DNA of 64,000 nt, taken from positions 1 through 64,000 of the forward strand of contig JAKIUF010000006.1 in NCBI GenBank assembly GCA_021647705.1. The letters are read 5' to 3'. Of the stretch, positions 53,658 to 63,400 are shown piece after piece. The first letter of the stretch is position 1. Each line of letters starts with the position of its first letter. Origin of the DNA: Gammaproteobacteria bacterium (GTDB taxonomy: Bacteria; Pseudomonadota; Gammaproteobacteria; SZUA-152). Made by a program: the position numbers and the translations under genes. The notes under the pieces are model-generated. The model saw nothing but the letters and a program-made list of their open reading frames with translations, did not search any database and was not told where the DNA came from.

Positions 53658-54428
53658 TTACATTTCCCAGGGAAACTTACCTGTTTTCACATAACGACAG
53701 ATCTTTTCCCGGTTATCAACATCTGAAAACATTTCGCTGTTTGCCTGGATTGCTGGCGGCTTCGACTGAACAACAGAATCATTTAAAGAAAGCATATAGG
53801 CTTTGTATTTCGTGATAGCGGGTTTTGAAATACGCCGAAGTCGAAGCAAATGTTTCCGTAACAAGGAGGCACTGTCTGCATCACAGGCATCAACCAATCC
53901 CCAGGAAAGTGCCTGTTGTGCAGATATTGGTTTATTAAGCAGCGTCATATAATTTGCCTTGTTATGTCCAATACGACGAATCAGAAATGGTAATACACAA
54001 GCAGGGAACAAGCCGAATAACAATTCCGACAAGCTGAATGAAGCCGTTTCATCCGCGAGCACAATGTCACACGCGGAAACAAAACCAACACCTCCTGCGT
54101 TGGTTTTTCCCCGCACATGCGCAATGGTAATGTACGGCCCTGTCGCCAGCTCAGTCCAAAGGTCATACAACGGTTCCGGGTCTTGCGCTTCCTTATTATT
54201 TGTTTCCGCTGTCATGCTCTTTTCAATATCCTGAAAGTCTGCCCCAAAGCAAAAAACCTCCGGCAAACCTTCCAGCACAATAATGCTGCAAGTCTGACCA
54301 TATAATTCAAGCGCATGCTGACATTCACGAACCAGTTGGTCATTGATGGTATTGCCTGCTTCCGGTCGATATAACTTCAAGTAACAAACCGGCTCATCCA
54401 CTCTGACCTGTATCGTGTGGTAGCTCAT
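53658..54428 (-). CDS. ECH1 enoyl-CoA hydratase-like dehydratase of the beta-branching cassette
   Basis: 256 residues from MSYHTIQVRVDEPVCYLKLYRPEAGNTIND. The start at 54428 is chosen because its ATG overlaps the stop of the HMGS gene in ATGA; an ATG 9 nt upstream is less likely. The crotonase core has FCFGADFQ and VRGKTNAGGVGFVSACDIVLADE, as in PksH. ECH1 dehydrates the HMG-ACP made by the upstream synthase. The C-terminal ENREKICRYVKTGKFPW-like end is typical of PksH proteins. It is translationally coupled to HMGS. Confidence 0.88.
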   Translation of the reverse strand: MSYHTIQVRVDEPVCYLKLYRPEAGNTINDQLVRECQHALELYGQTCSIIVLEGLPEVFCFGADFQDIEKSMTAETNNKEAQDPEPLYDLWTELATGPYITIAHVRGKTNAGGVGFVSACDIVLADETASFSLSELLFGLFPACVLPFLIRRIGHNKANYMTLLNKPISAQQALSWGLVDACDADSASLLRKHLLRLRRISKPAITKYKAYMLSLNDSVVQSKPPAIQANSEMFSDVDNREKICRYVKTGKFPWEM

Positions 54429-55684
54429 TGCACCCACTCATACAAACGATGATATTCCTTGATTTCTTTCAGGAACAAGCGAGGCATATTCACTGATTCC
54501 CGAGCCTCACTAATAAATGTGGTATCCAGCGTCACATTTCTTGTGCCAAACCGGACCGTTGCACTTTTTTCTATCAAGGCATCATATTCATCCATTGATA
54601 ACTGATATCGCTGGTTCAGCTTTTCCGTTATGCCGAAATCACGTATGTGTTGCTGACTTTCCAGGGTCACAACACCACTGAAAAATTCGGAACAGCAACC
54701 TGAACCGTATGAAAAACACCCGATTCTTCTCGGTGTATCAAATGTGCCGTTTTCAATAGTGCTAGCCAAAGATAAAGCCGTAGTTGCACCCATGATATTG
54801 CCCACTCGTTGGCAGTAAACCAGTCCAGGAAAGACTCTTTCTTCAAAGTCTACTTCTATGATATCCGGTTTCGCCTTGCGCATTTTTCGCATCATGGTGC
54901 GATGAGCCCCTTTGATCATTCCTCCAAAGGGGGTATGAAAAGCAAGGTATGAAAAACTCTCCAGATAATCCGCACCCGGAACACGTTTTTGATATTCAGT
55001 GAATGATTGTTCCAGACAATCCAGATAGGACAGTAAAGACAGATCGGAATCACCGGCTTCACTATCTGCAACGGGCCGACAGGTATCCATCACCTCGAAA
55101 CCATAATATCCGTTAGCACCAACATCAATCTGGAATACATAAGGGCGATCACTTACCAGCATCGCTGCGGCACCCGCACCGGAACTGGGCTCTGCAAAAG
55201 ACCAGCCTTCAGACAATACTCCGCCTCCTTCTGCCACCAGGAAACGCGAGATATCCGTCGCAATCACCAGTGCCTTGGCACCGGGAGATACCTGAGACAA
55301 AACAAAGTTTATCCCCATCTGCAACCCGGTTGTTCCTGAATAACACGCACTTTTAATTTCAAACAAACGGCAATTCCGGTTCAATCCCAAATAATCATGC
55401 ATGTAGGAACTCATGGACTTCCCAAAATCAAATGAAGATTCTGTACACGTAATCAGCATTTCAATCCGGTCTTTTTCGCTGTCACTTAATGCATCGATAA
55501 TGGGCTTTGCTGCATTTACACCTAAAGAAACAGGGTCTTCATACGGTAACGCCACGGACTTCTCTTTCATCAGCAAGTTGTCAAACCGCGTTTTGTCCAG
55601 GCCACGATGACTCGCCAGCTGGTCAACATCCAGATAAGCACTGCCGCCAAAAACATTCAGCATCTCAATTCCAACCGGTTGCAT
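54425..55684 (-). CDS. HMG-CoA synthase homologue of the beta-branching cassette
   Basis: 419 residues. The acetyl-accepting Cys is C114 in KSACYSGT, the general-base Glu E82 in CTESSFD, and a His in AFHTPFGG near residue 250. The sequence follows PksG/CurD-type enzymes that condense an acetyl-ACP with a beta-keto polyketide instead of acetoacetyl-CoA. It is the core of the methyl-branching cassette. The donor ACP and the Ser-KS encoded upstream provide the acetyl-ACP. The gene overlaps ECH1 by 4 nt. Confidence 0.95.
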   Translation of the reverse strand: MQPVGIEMLNVFGGSAYLDVDQLASHRGLDKTRFDNLLMKEKSVALPYEDPVSLGVNAAKPIIDALSDSEKDRIEMLITCTESSFDFGKSMSSYMHDYLGLNRNCRLFEIKSACYSGTTGLQMGINFVLSQVSPGAKALVIATDISRFLVAEGGGVLSEGWSFAEPSSGAGAAAMLVSDRPYVFQIDVGANGYYGFEVMDTCRPVADSEAGDSDLSLLSYLDCLEQSFTEYQKRVPGADYLESFSYLAFHTPFGGMIKGAHRTMMRKMRKAKPDIIEVDFEERVFPGLVYCQRVGNIMGATTALSLASTIENGTFDTPRRIGCFSYGSGCCSEFFSGVVTLESQQHIRDFGITEKLNQRYQLSMDEYDALIEKSATVRFGTRNVTLDTTFISEARESVNMPRLFLKEIKEYHRLYEWVQ

Positions 55685-55752
55685 ATAATTATCCTTTTAC
55701 TTTTATTACGCTCTGCTCAATATTTTTAAAAAATGGCATACATATCTTGCGA

Positions 55753-57039
55753 TTAACAAGTATTCTGAAAAACGATACTGGAATTAATTCCGCCAAAACC
55801 AAACGAGTTACTCATCGCAAATGCTATCCTGACTTTTTCAGACGTTGTTGCGCCACTAAAACGGAGTTTGTGATCAATAGGGTTTTCCAGGTTCTTGTTG
55901 GGATGGATAAATTCACCCTCCATTTGCAAAACAGATGCGATAAGCTCAACAACTCCGGCTGAATATAAACAATGCCCGGTCAACCCCTTGGTCGAATTGA
56001 CCCGGAGTTTTGAGACATGATCTCCGAATACCTGTTTAATCGCCTCCACCTCGGTGGCATCCCCCAGCGGCGATGAACTGCCATGCGCATTCAGATAATC
56101 CACATCAGATGCACAAACTCCTCCTCTGCGCAGTGCCTCACTCATAGCTCTGGCTTCCCCTGAAGCACTGGGTGCCGTCGTGCTGACCGCATCGAGATTC
56201 ATTGCCGCACCCAGTATTGTTGAACGTACTGTTGCTTTCCTCTCTGTAGCAACATCACAGGATTGTAAAATCACACAAGCACTCGCCTGACCAAATACAA
56301 AACCGGTATGTTGATCATCAAAAGGACGTGATGTCTGGTCCGGTGTTTGAAACTCATTCCCTCTGGCCATTGCACCCACATTAACGAACCCCTGTAACTC
56401 TATGGGTGACAAATCCGCAACAACGCCGGTAACAAGACAAGTATCAACAATACCTGCCTGAATCAGTTGCACCGCCTTTATGATGCCCACGTTGCCGCTA
56501 GCAGAAGCGCCACCGACGACAAATCCTTCTCCTTTAATTGTCAATATTTCACTAAGAACACCAACCTGATGGGTGTCCAGAAACTGAAGTGCATACCGGG
56601 GTGAAAGATATTCCGGATCAGTTTCAAAACCGGCATGCAACCCGTATCGGTAATTTTGAGTGGTACTCTCTCCGGCAACAATCACTCCCAGACGTTCAGG
56701 GTCATTTTCCCTGGCAAACATTCCTGAGTCTTGCCATGCTTCCAATGCCGACAGCACTGATGTCTGGATTGAAAAAGGTGAACGCTGCGCACAATGTCTG
56801 GCCTTTTGTAAAAGTGTCTCAGGGAGATCAGAATAACGATAAAGACGATCAAGAAATGAAAATTCTTTTATTTCGGCACCAATATCCACAGACAGTTTTG
56901 GTCCCTTTCTGTCCGCCAGCCGGGTGATTCCCGAAACACCTTTTTTAAGGGATTCTTTGAACTCAAAAACATTATCGCCAATAGAACAGACTATTCCCAT
57001 ACCGACAATAGCTACTCCGTGGCCCGATTCCTTTATCAT
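55753..57039 (-). CDS. Decarboxylative ketosynthase with Ser for Cys (PksF-like)
   Basis: 428 residues from MIKESGHGVAIVGMGIVCSIGD. The start at 57039 is preferred to an ATG at 57093 because AGGGAAA lies about 8 nt before it. The position of the catalytic Cys reads GGASASGN, Ser at 179 (counted from this start); both His residues are present (NAHGSSSPLGDATE, TGHCLYSAG). This is the signature of the cassette ketosynthase that decarboxylates malonyl-ACP to acetyl-ACP without condensing. It fits between the donor ACP and HMGS. A frameshift or error is unlikely as the Ser is a known feature of this group. Confidence 0.93.
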   Translation of the reverse strand: MIKESGHGVAIVGMGIVCSIGDNVFEFKESLKKGVSGITRLADRKGPKLSVDIGAEIKEFSFLDRLYRYSDLPETLLQKARHCAQRSPFSIQTSVLSALEAWQDSGMFARENDPERLGVIVAGESTTQNYRYGLHAGFETDPEYLSPRYALQFLDTHQVGVLSEILTIKGEGFVVGGASASGNVGIIKAVQLIQAGIVDTCLVTGVVADLSPIELQGFVNVGAMARGNEFQTPDQTSRPFDDQHTGFVFGQASACVILQSCDVATERKATVRSTILGAAMNLDAVSTTAPSASGEARAMSEALRRGGVCASDVDYLNAHGSSSPLGDATEVEAIKQVFGDHVSKLRVNSTKGLTGHCLYSAGVVELIASVLQMEGEFIHPNKNLENPIDHKLRFSGATTSEKVRIAFAMSNSFGFGGINSSIVFQNTC

Positions 57040-57124
57040 TCCATTTCCCTGTATTAATCGCTGCATAGGCACCCGATAAACCTGTACATCCATTACAACT
57101 ATTACAACCGAAATTCAGCTGTTA

Positions 57125-57367
57125 TTACCGATAAGCATCAACCATGACATCAACCATATCTTCAATGTTTTCCACACCACCAAAACTCACTAATGGTAGT
57201 TTTATTCCCAGCTTTTCCATTGAAGACATCACAATTTCCGTGCGATCAATTGAATTTGCACCCAATGATTTGAGGTTTTGTTCAATGCTGACAGCTTCAG
57301 TATCAACATCGGGCAATACATCTGCAATAGCATCTTTTACAACCAAAAATATACTTTCCTTTTCCAA
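57125..57367 (-). CDS. Free-standing donor acyl carrier protein of the beta-branching cassette
   Basis: 80 residues with the phosphopantetheine Ser at S39 in LGANSIDRTEIV. The GANSIDR form is characteristic of AcpK-type donor ACPs that carry malonyl then acetyl for HMGS, unlike the usual GxDS of modular ACPs. The helix-rich sequence EKESIFLVVKDAIADVLPD fits the ACP fold. It follows the large PKS gene by 41 nt and precedes the Ser-KS. It must be activated by a phosphopantetheinyl transferase that is not in the window. Confidence 0.93.
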   Translation of the reverse strand: MEKESIFLVVKDAIADVLPDVDTEAVSIEQNLKSLGANSIDRTEIVMSSMEKLGIKLPLVSFGGVENIEDMVDVMVDAYR

Positions 57368-57408
57368 AATTAATTCCCCTGTAGTGATAATATGTTGACA
57401 TTTTGTAG

Positions 57409-60400
57409 TTAACCGTGAAGAAACCAGCTTTCAAATAGAGGGCTTCCTGACATTTTTCTTACATTTTTCAGTTTCTTTCCCGCAGGCAGGGCGTGATTGA
57501 TATCCGGCGTTTCCATCACTTTCTGAGCAGACTCTCCCGGCCTGGAAACCCAATAGGGTTTATTGTCAAATGGATATGTGGGTAAAGAAATCCTGTTGAT
57601 TACTTTTCCCTTGTATAACGAATCCCAGGGAATTTTCCCGCCCAGCACCCAGCACTGCCCGATCTCTGCAAAATTTCTATCCTGAATCAATTCGTGGATA
57701 AAATGATGATCCGGGGTTTCATTTTTTCCCTCACCTGAATAACTTAAAGGCACAGGGGTGCGGGTAGCATCACTCATATTCAGAAAATGTTTTATACCGG
57801 TTATCAATGCTTCACGATCAGACACAATCATGGCCAGTCTGACATCCAGTTGATCCCGTCCAACCTGGAGCGTATATGCAAAACTGTCCAATGATAATTT
57901 TTCGTGTGCCAACACATAATCCAACATCTGCTGTACAACAGCCTCAAGTTGTTTTTTATTTTTTGCGGAAAAAACGACGAGCTGAGCTGAACCTGTATCA
58001 CTGACCTTTTCCTGCCTGCTGACATATTCCTCCAGAATGACATGAGCATTAACGCCTCCCATACCAAACGAACTGACACCCGCCCTGCGCGGTATGGGTT
58101 TACCGGAGCCATCAGATAATGCCTGCCATTTTTGCGCATTCTGAATGACAAAAAATGGGCTTTCATTGAGTTGCAAATAAGGGTTCAACGGATTGGTGTT
58201 GAGGTTTTTAACCAGCATTTTATGCTTCAACTGAAGCAACACTTTAATAACCCCCACCACACCGGAGGCTAACTCTGTGTGACCTATATTTGTTTTGACG
58301 GATCCCAGGCCGCAATACCCTTCCACAGCCAGGGATGCATTGATATCGTTTGTGCCAGGTTCCTGTTGTGATCGGGTAATTAATGATTTGAATGCCGTCT
58401 TGAGAGCATCAATTTCAATGGAGTCACCCAGTTGGGTACCCGTACCATGCGCCTCCAGATAAGTGACGGTTCGTGGGTCAATATTGGCTTCCTGGTAGGC
58501 TTTTTCCAGTAATTGTGTTTGTGCGATGGGATTGGGTGTTGTCAGCGAGTGTGCCCGCCCACCATGATTTTCAGCACTTCCACAAATCAATCCATAAACC
58601 GGGTCACCTGCTTTTTCAGCATTGCCCAGTTTCTTCAGTATCAGGATGCCTGCTCCTTCACTTCTTACAAAACCATCCGCATTAGTCGAAAAAGTTTTGC
58701 ATCGCCCATCTTCACTCAACATACCTGCTTTCTCATAGGCAATATGTCCAGTGGGTGTCAGTAACGTATTAACCCCTCCCACAATAGCCATTTCACAACC
58801 ATCGTTTAAGGCCGCTATTCCACGCCGAATGGCTACCAAAGAACTTGCGCATGCGGTTTCAATGGGCTCACTGGGCCCGCAAAGGTCAAGATAATAGCTG
58901 ATCCTGTTGGGACCCACTGAAGGCTGTGTTCCTGTTGCTGTAAATGCTTCAATCTTGCTACCGGATTTTTCAATCAAACGGTCATAACCACTGTTTGCTG
59001 TACCGATAAAGACAGCAATATTTTTTCCAGAAAGACTTTTTGGACTATAACCCGCATCTTCGATGGCACGATAAACATACATCATGATCAGCCGTTGATT
59101 GGGGTCCATCAATTCTGCTTCATGATCGGATATACCAAAAAATTCAGGGTCAAACTCTGCTATCCCATCAATAAATCCCCCCCATGTTACATGCGCTTCA
59201 CCTTGCTGTGTTGCAATAATGTCTTCTTTTAAGCCGCTACGATCAGCGGGTATTTCGGAAATACAGTCTTTCCCGGAGGTAAGGTTATTCCAGAATGCAT
59301 CAAGATCATCCGCCATGGGTAATTTGCCACTCATCCCGATAACCGCAACTCGTTCTGAATACGAAATACCTGTAGTGTATTCCTCACTTCCTTCAGAAGG
59401 TTTAACCGCTGATTCATTATTTTTTATTAAGCTATTTTTTATTAAACAACTCTGTCTCCCAGACACACCTGGGGTTTTCGGTATGTTTCTACTTTTCGAT
59501 GAATTGACATTATTTTGGGATTTTGTGTAATGCTGAATAATCGCTTCATTCGCGTCAGACAATAAATAATCTGTTAATTTCTCCAGCGTATAATGTCCAA
59601 ACAGAACAGCAGGTGGTATTTCCATACCAAAATATTGAGAAAGACGATGTGAAAACTCTGTTAAAAGAATAGAATCATAACCAAAATCGGAAAAACCGGT
59701 GTCAACATCCAATAGTTCCAGGTTTATTTTTAATTGTTCATGAATTATCTTTTTAAGGTCATTCCTAATGTTCTTTTCAAGCTCCTCTATACTTAACGTA
59801 TTTTCATCTATTATTTCTTTATTATTCAGCTGTTGACCATCATCTGTTGGTAATTTATACAGAAATCGTTGATTATGTGGCGCTTGGCCCTTGTCGATAA
59901 TAGTGAAAGCGTACTTGTTATCCTGCATGAATGCCTGAGCAAATACTTTTTCGAGAAAATCAATGTCAGAGTACAATGATTTATCCTTTTCCTGAATGGT
60001 TTGACTTGACTTGTCAGTGTCTTCTTCCATCCAGTCGATAATAATTGATTTCCCACAGGTTATACCTTTCTCTTGAAGTCCGTCTAAATCATTCACTTGT
60101 GCTACGCGATAAACATCCCGGCCATCATTATTACCCGGAAACTGTCGCCCGACCATACTTTCGCCAGACAATAAATTGCACAAAAAATCCAGGGACTCAT
60201 ATGAAAAAATAGAATTCGGGTAAATACTATTGAATATAGTTTCAGCCGATAATGAATACGCTGCTGCTTTCCCGGTATAAAAAATACCGTTTATTTTATC
60301 CATCAAACTCTTCATATCCACCGGAATATTTTCCAGGGTAAATGACTGCATTGAATCAACAGTTATATATTGTATATCAGCAGACAACCCCTTAATTTCC

Positions 60401-63400
60401 TTTAATCTGCTTTTGAAAGAACAAATGGATGAGGAATGCATAACCAGAACAAGATTTAACGCACCGGAACGAACCAGATATTCTACCAACATCTTTCCTG
60501 TTCTTTCACATCCACATACAATAAAATATGTACCACCATATTTTATTGGGCTCATGTCGGATTGAGTCCAGGCATTCTCAAATGCACCTGGTTGTTTTTC
60601 ACCGGCTATTTCTGCTAGTAATAATTTTTTTATGTTATTGCTATCATCATGATCACTGCTCTTGCAATCATCGGATAAATATATCCCGATTTCATACCCG
60701 GTTATTTTTACGCAGACATTCCCCTGCTCATCACACAGACTGATATCCATTTTGAACGTACTGCCACAAGAAGAACCACTCTGCGCATACCGTATCCAGG
60801 TATACAGGGTTCCACAGAGCGGCATCAGAATTTCGATTTTCTCTACTGAAATAGAGTGAGACCCTGCCATCAAAAACAAGTCATCATGCAGTTTTTTTTC
60901 TCGCCCATCTTTTTTTGACTCGTTTTCTGCGACATTACTAATCCCTTTTACTATAGCTGCCGCAGTTTTACAGGCCAGAGTCATTGGCGTCGGGTGCAAT
61001 ACATATTCGCTGTTATCTACAGATAAATCATCCGGCAGGCAATGCTGGATAACAGCCTGACCATCACCTGGGAAAAACTTCTGAATACCCAGGTCGCTGG
61101 GTACACAGTCAAGGTTTAATAAACCGTAAAGCTCATCACATCGTGATGCATCAAATATGGGGCCGCCGGTATTCTCCATCAACGCCGTTATATTTATATT
61201 TTGAGGTGAAACCAGGGACTTTAATAAACCGGTGCCTTGCAGATGGGTAATCTTTTCTGAAAAATTATTCTGCATTGAATAAATGGTATAACTCACAGAA
61301 TCCAAATGATTATCTTCGGTGAACACCATATCATGCAAATCAATATGTAATTTGACGGGCTCATTTTCGACAACGACACTGGCAAACCATCTTGTATTAT
61401 ACAGGCCGATATTAATCTGTTCATATCGATCCCCCAGCGATAAAACAATTGCAATTCTGGCCATCTCCAACAATGCCAAATCTGTCATTGTTGACACCTG
61501 AGAGGATTCATTTCGGGTAAAAAAATACTCGCTGCCATCGAATACTGAATAATAGCTTTGAAAAAACAGATCAGACTTATTGGCTTGTACCAGAGGATGT
61601 ATAATAAAAGGTTCATCCCTTTCGCCAGCACGCACTTTAGTTTTTCCACTTATCTTCGGTGCAACCCAATATCGTTCTTTGGAAAAAGGATAAGTTGGCA
61701 ATGCAACTTTGTTGGGTTTTTCACCTTCATAAAGTATATTCCAATCAACAGACATACCATTGACCCATAGATTCAGGTATTTTTTTGTTATGCCTTCCCG
61801 CATCCAAGACGCCAGTGATTTTTCAGCGGCAATATCGCCATTGAAACGGGGTAACGTTTTATTATTTTTTACATTACCTTGATAACATTCATCAATATTG
61901 AGATTATTCCCGGCGTATTCATCCAGCTTTTTCAACAAATCAGAAACAGAGTGAACAACAAATACAACACGTTCATCCATACTGTCTCTGCCTGTCTGCA
62001 AAGTATAAGCAATCTCTGAGAGCGTCGGCATATCCGAAGAATCATCTGATATGCCCGCCTTAAGGTAAGCGGATAAATTGACAACCATCTCACTCAAACG
62101 CGCTTTGTTTTTTGCCGAAAGAGGAACAATAGCCAGAGTCGAATTCTGGCAGACAGAGTTCGATTCATAACTGACATTATTACGGCTGCTGTGCCCGGCT
62201 TTGTATTCCTCCAGAACCATGTGTGCATTTGCCCCACTGAATCCAAAAGAACTGACCGCCGCTACACGCTTTCCACATTCGGGCTCTGCCCAATGTTCAT
62301 AATTTGTGCTGACAAAAAAGGGAGATCGTTCAAGATCAATAATAGTATTTGCTTCTTTAAAGTGCGCAGTTGGAACATACTTATTGTGTTTCAGGCACAA
62401 TAATGTTTTTATCAGGCCGGCTACTCCCGCAGTATAACTGCCATGGCCAATATTCGATTTTACCGACCCCATTGCACAATACTGATTTTTCCTGGCGGTG
62501 TGCTGGAAGGCGTTTGTCAATGCCTGAAATTCAATCGGATCACCCAGGGGGGTTGCTGTTCCATGGGCTTCAACATATGTAATGTCAGCGGGATTGATTT
62601 TATATTTCTGATAGATACTACTTAACAGACTTTCCTGTGATTTGGCACTCGGGGCAGTAATACCATTTGTTTTCCCATCCTGATTTATGCCTGAACCTTT
62701 AATAACACCAATAATGTTATCCTTGTCCTGCTCTGCCTGCGCCAGAGGCTTTAACATGACAATACCGCAACCTTCAGAAAAAACGGTACCATTTGCCGAT
62801 TTATCAAATGTAAAACATCGGCCATCCATGGATTGCATGCGTACCCTTGAAGTCAGAATATGTGCAATCGGTGTCGAGAAAATACTGATACCACCTGCAA
62901 TTGCCAAATCACTCTCACCATTACGAATACTCATGCATGCAAGATGTACCGCTGTCAATGATGATGAACAGGCTGTATCGACTGAAAGAGACGGACCTTT
63001 TAAATTGAGAAGATAGGCTATTCGTGCAGCCAGTATCGCACTCGAAGTCCCCATGAAGGTTTGGCCATTGGTATCTTCGTGGCTTAATGCGAGCAACCGG
63101 TCATAATCCCCAGTGGTGCAACCAACAAAAACACCGCATTTTTTCGTATTCAACGCAGAGGGAGAATACCCGGCACTCTCAATAGTTCGCCAGGCCTGCT
63201 CAAGAAAAATACGTTGTTGCGGGTCCATTAACTCAGCTTCCGATGGAGATATATTAAAAAACAATGGATCAAATTTATCCACATCATCAATAAACCCACC
63301 CCATTTTGAGTATGAGGTATGCGGATTATCCGGGTCCGGGTTATACCAACGGTCAAATTCCTGCCACCGTCCTTCAGGTACTTCGGTTATGCAGTCGCTA

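Noticed and set aside
55753-57039. Ketosynthase Cys-to-Ser change read as a sequencing error
   Set aside because: Ser at this position is a known feature of cassette decarboxylative ketosynthases and the gene order fits.
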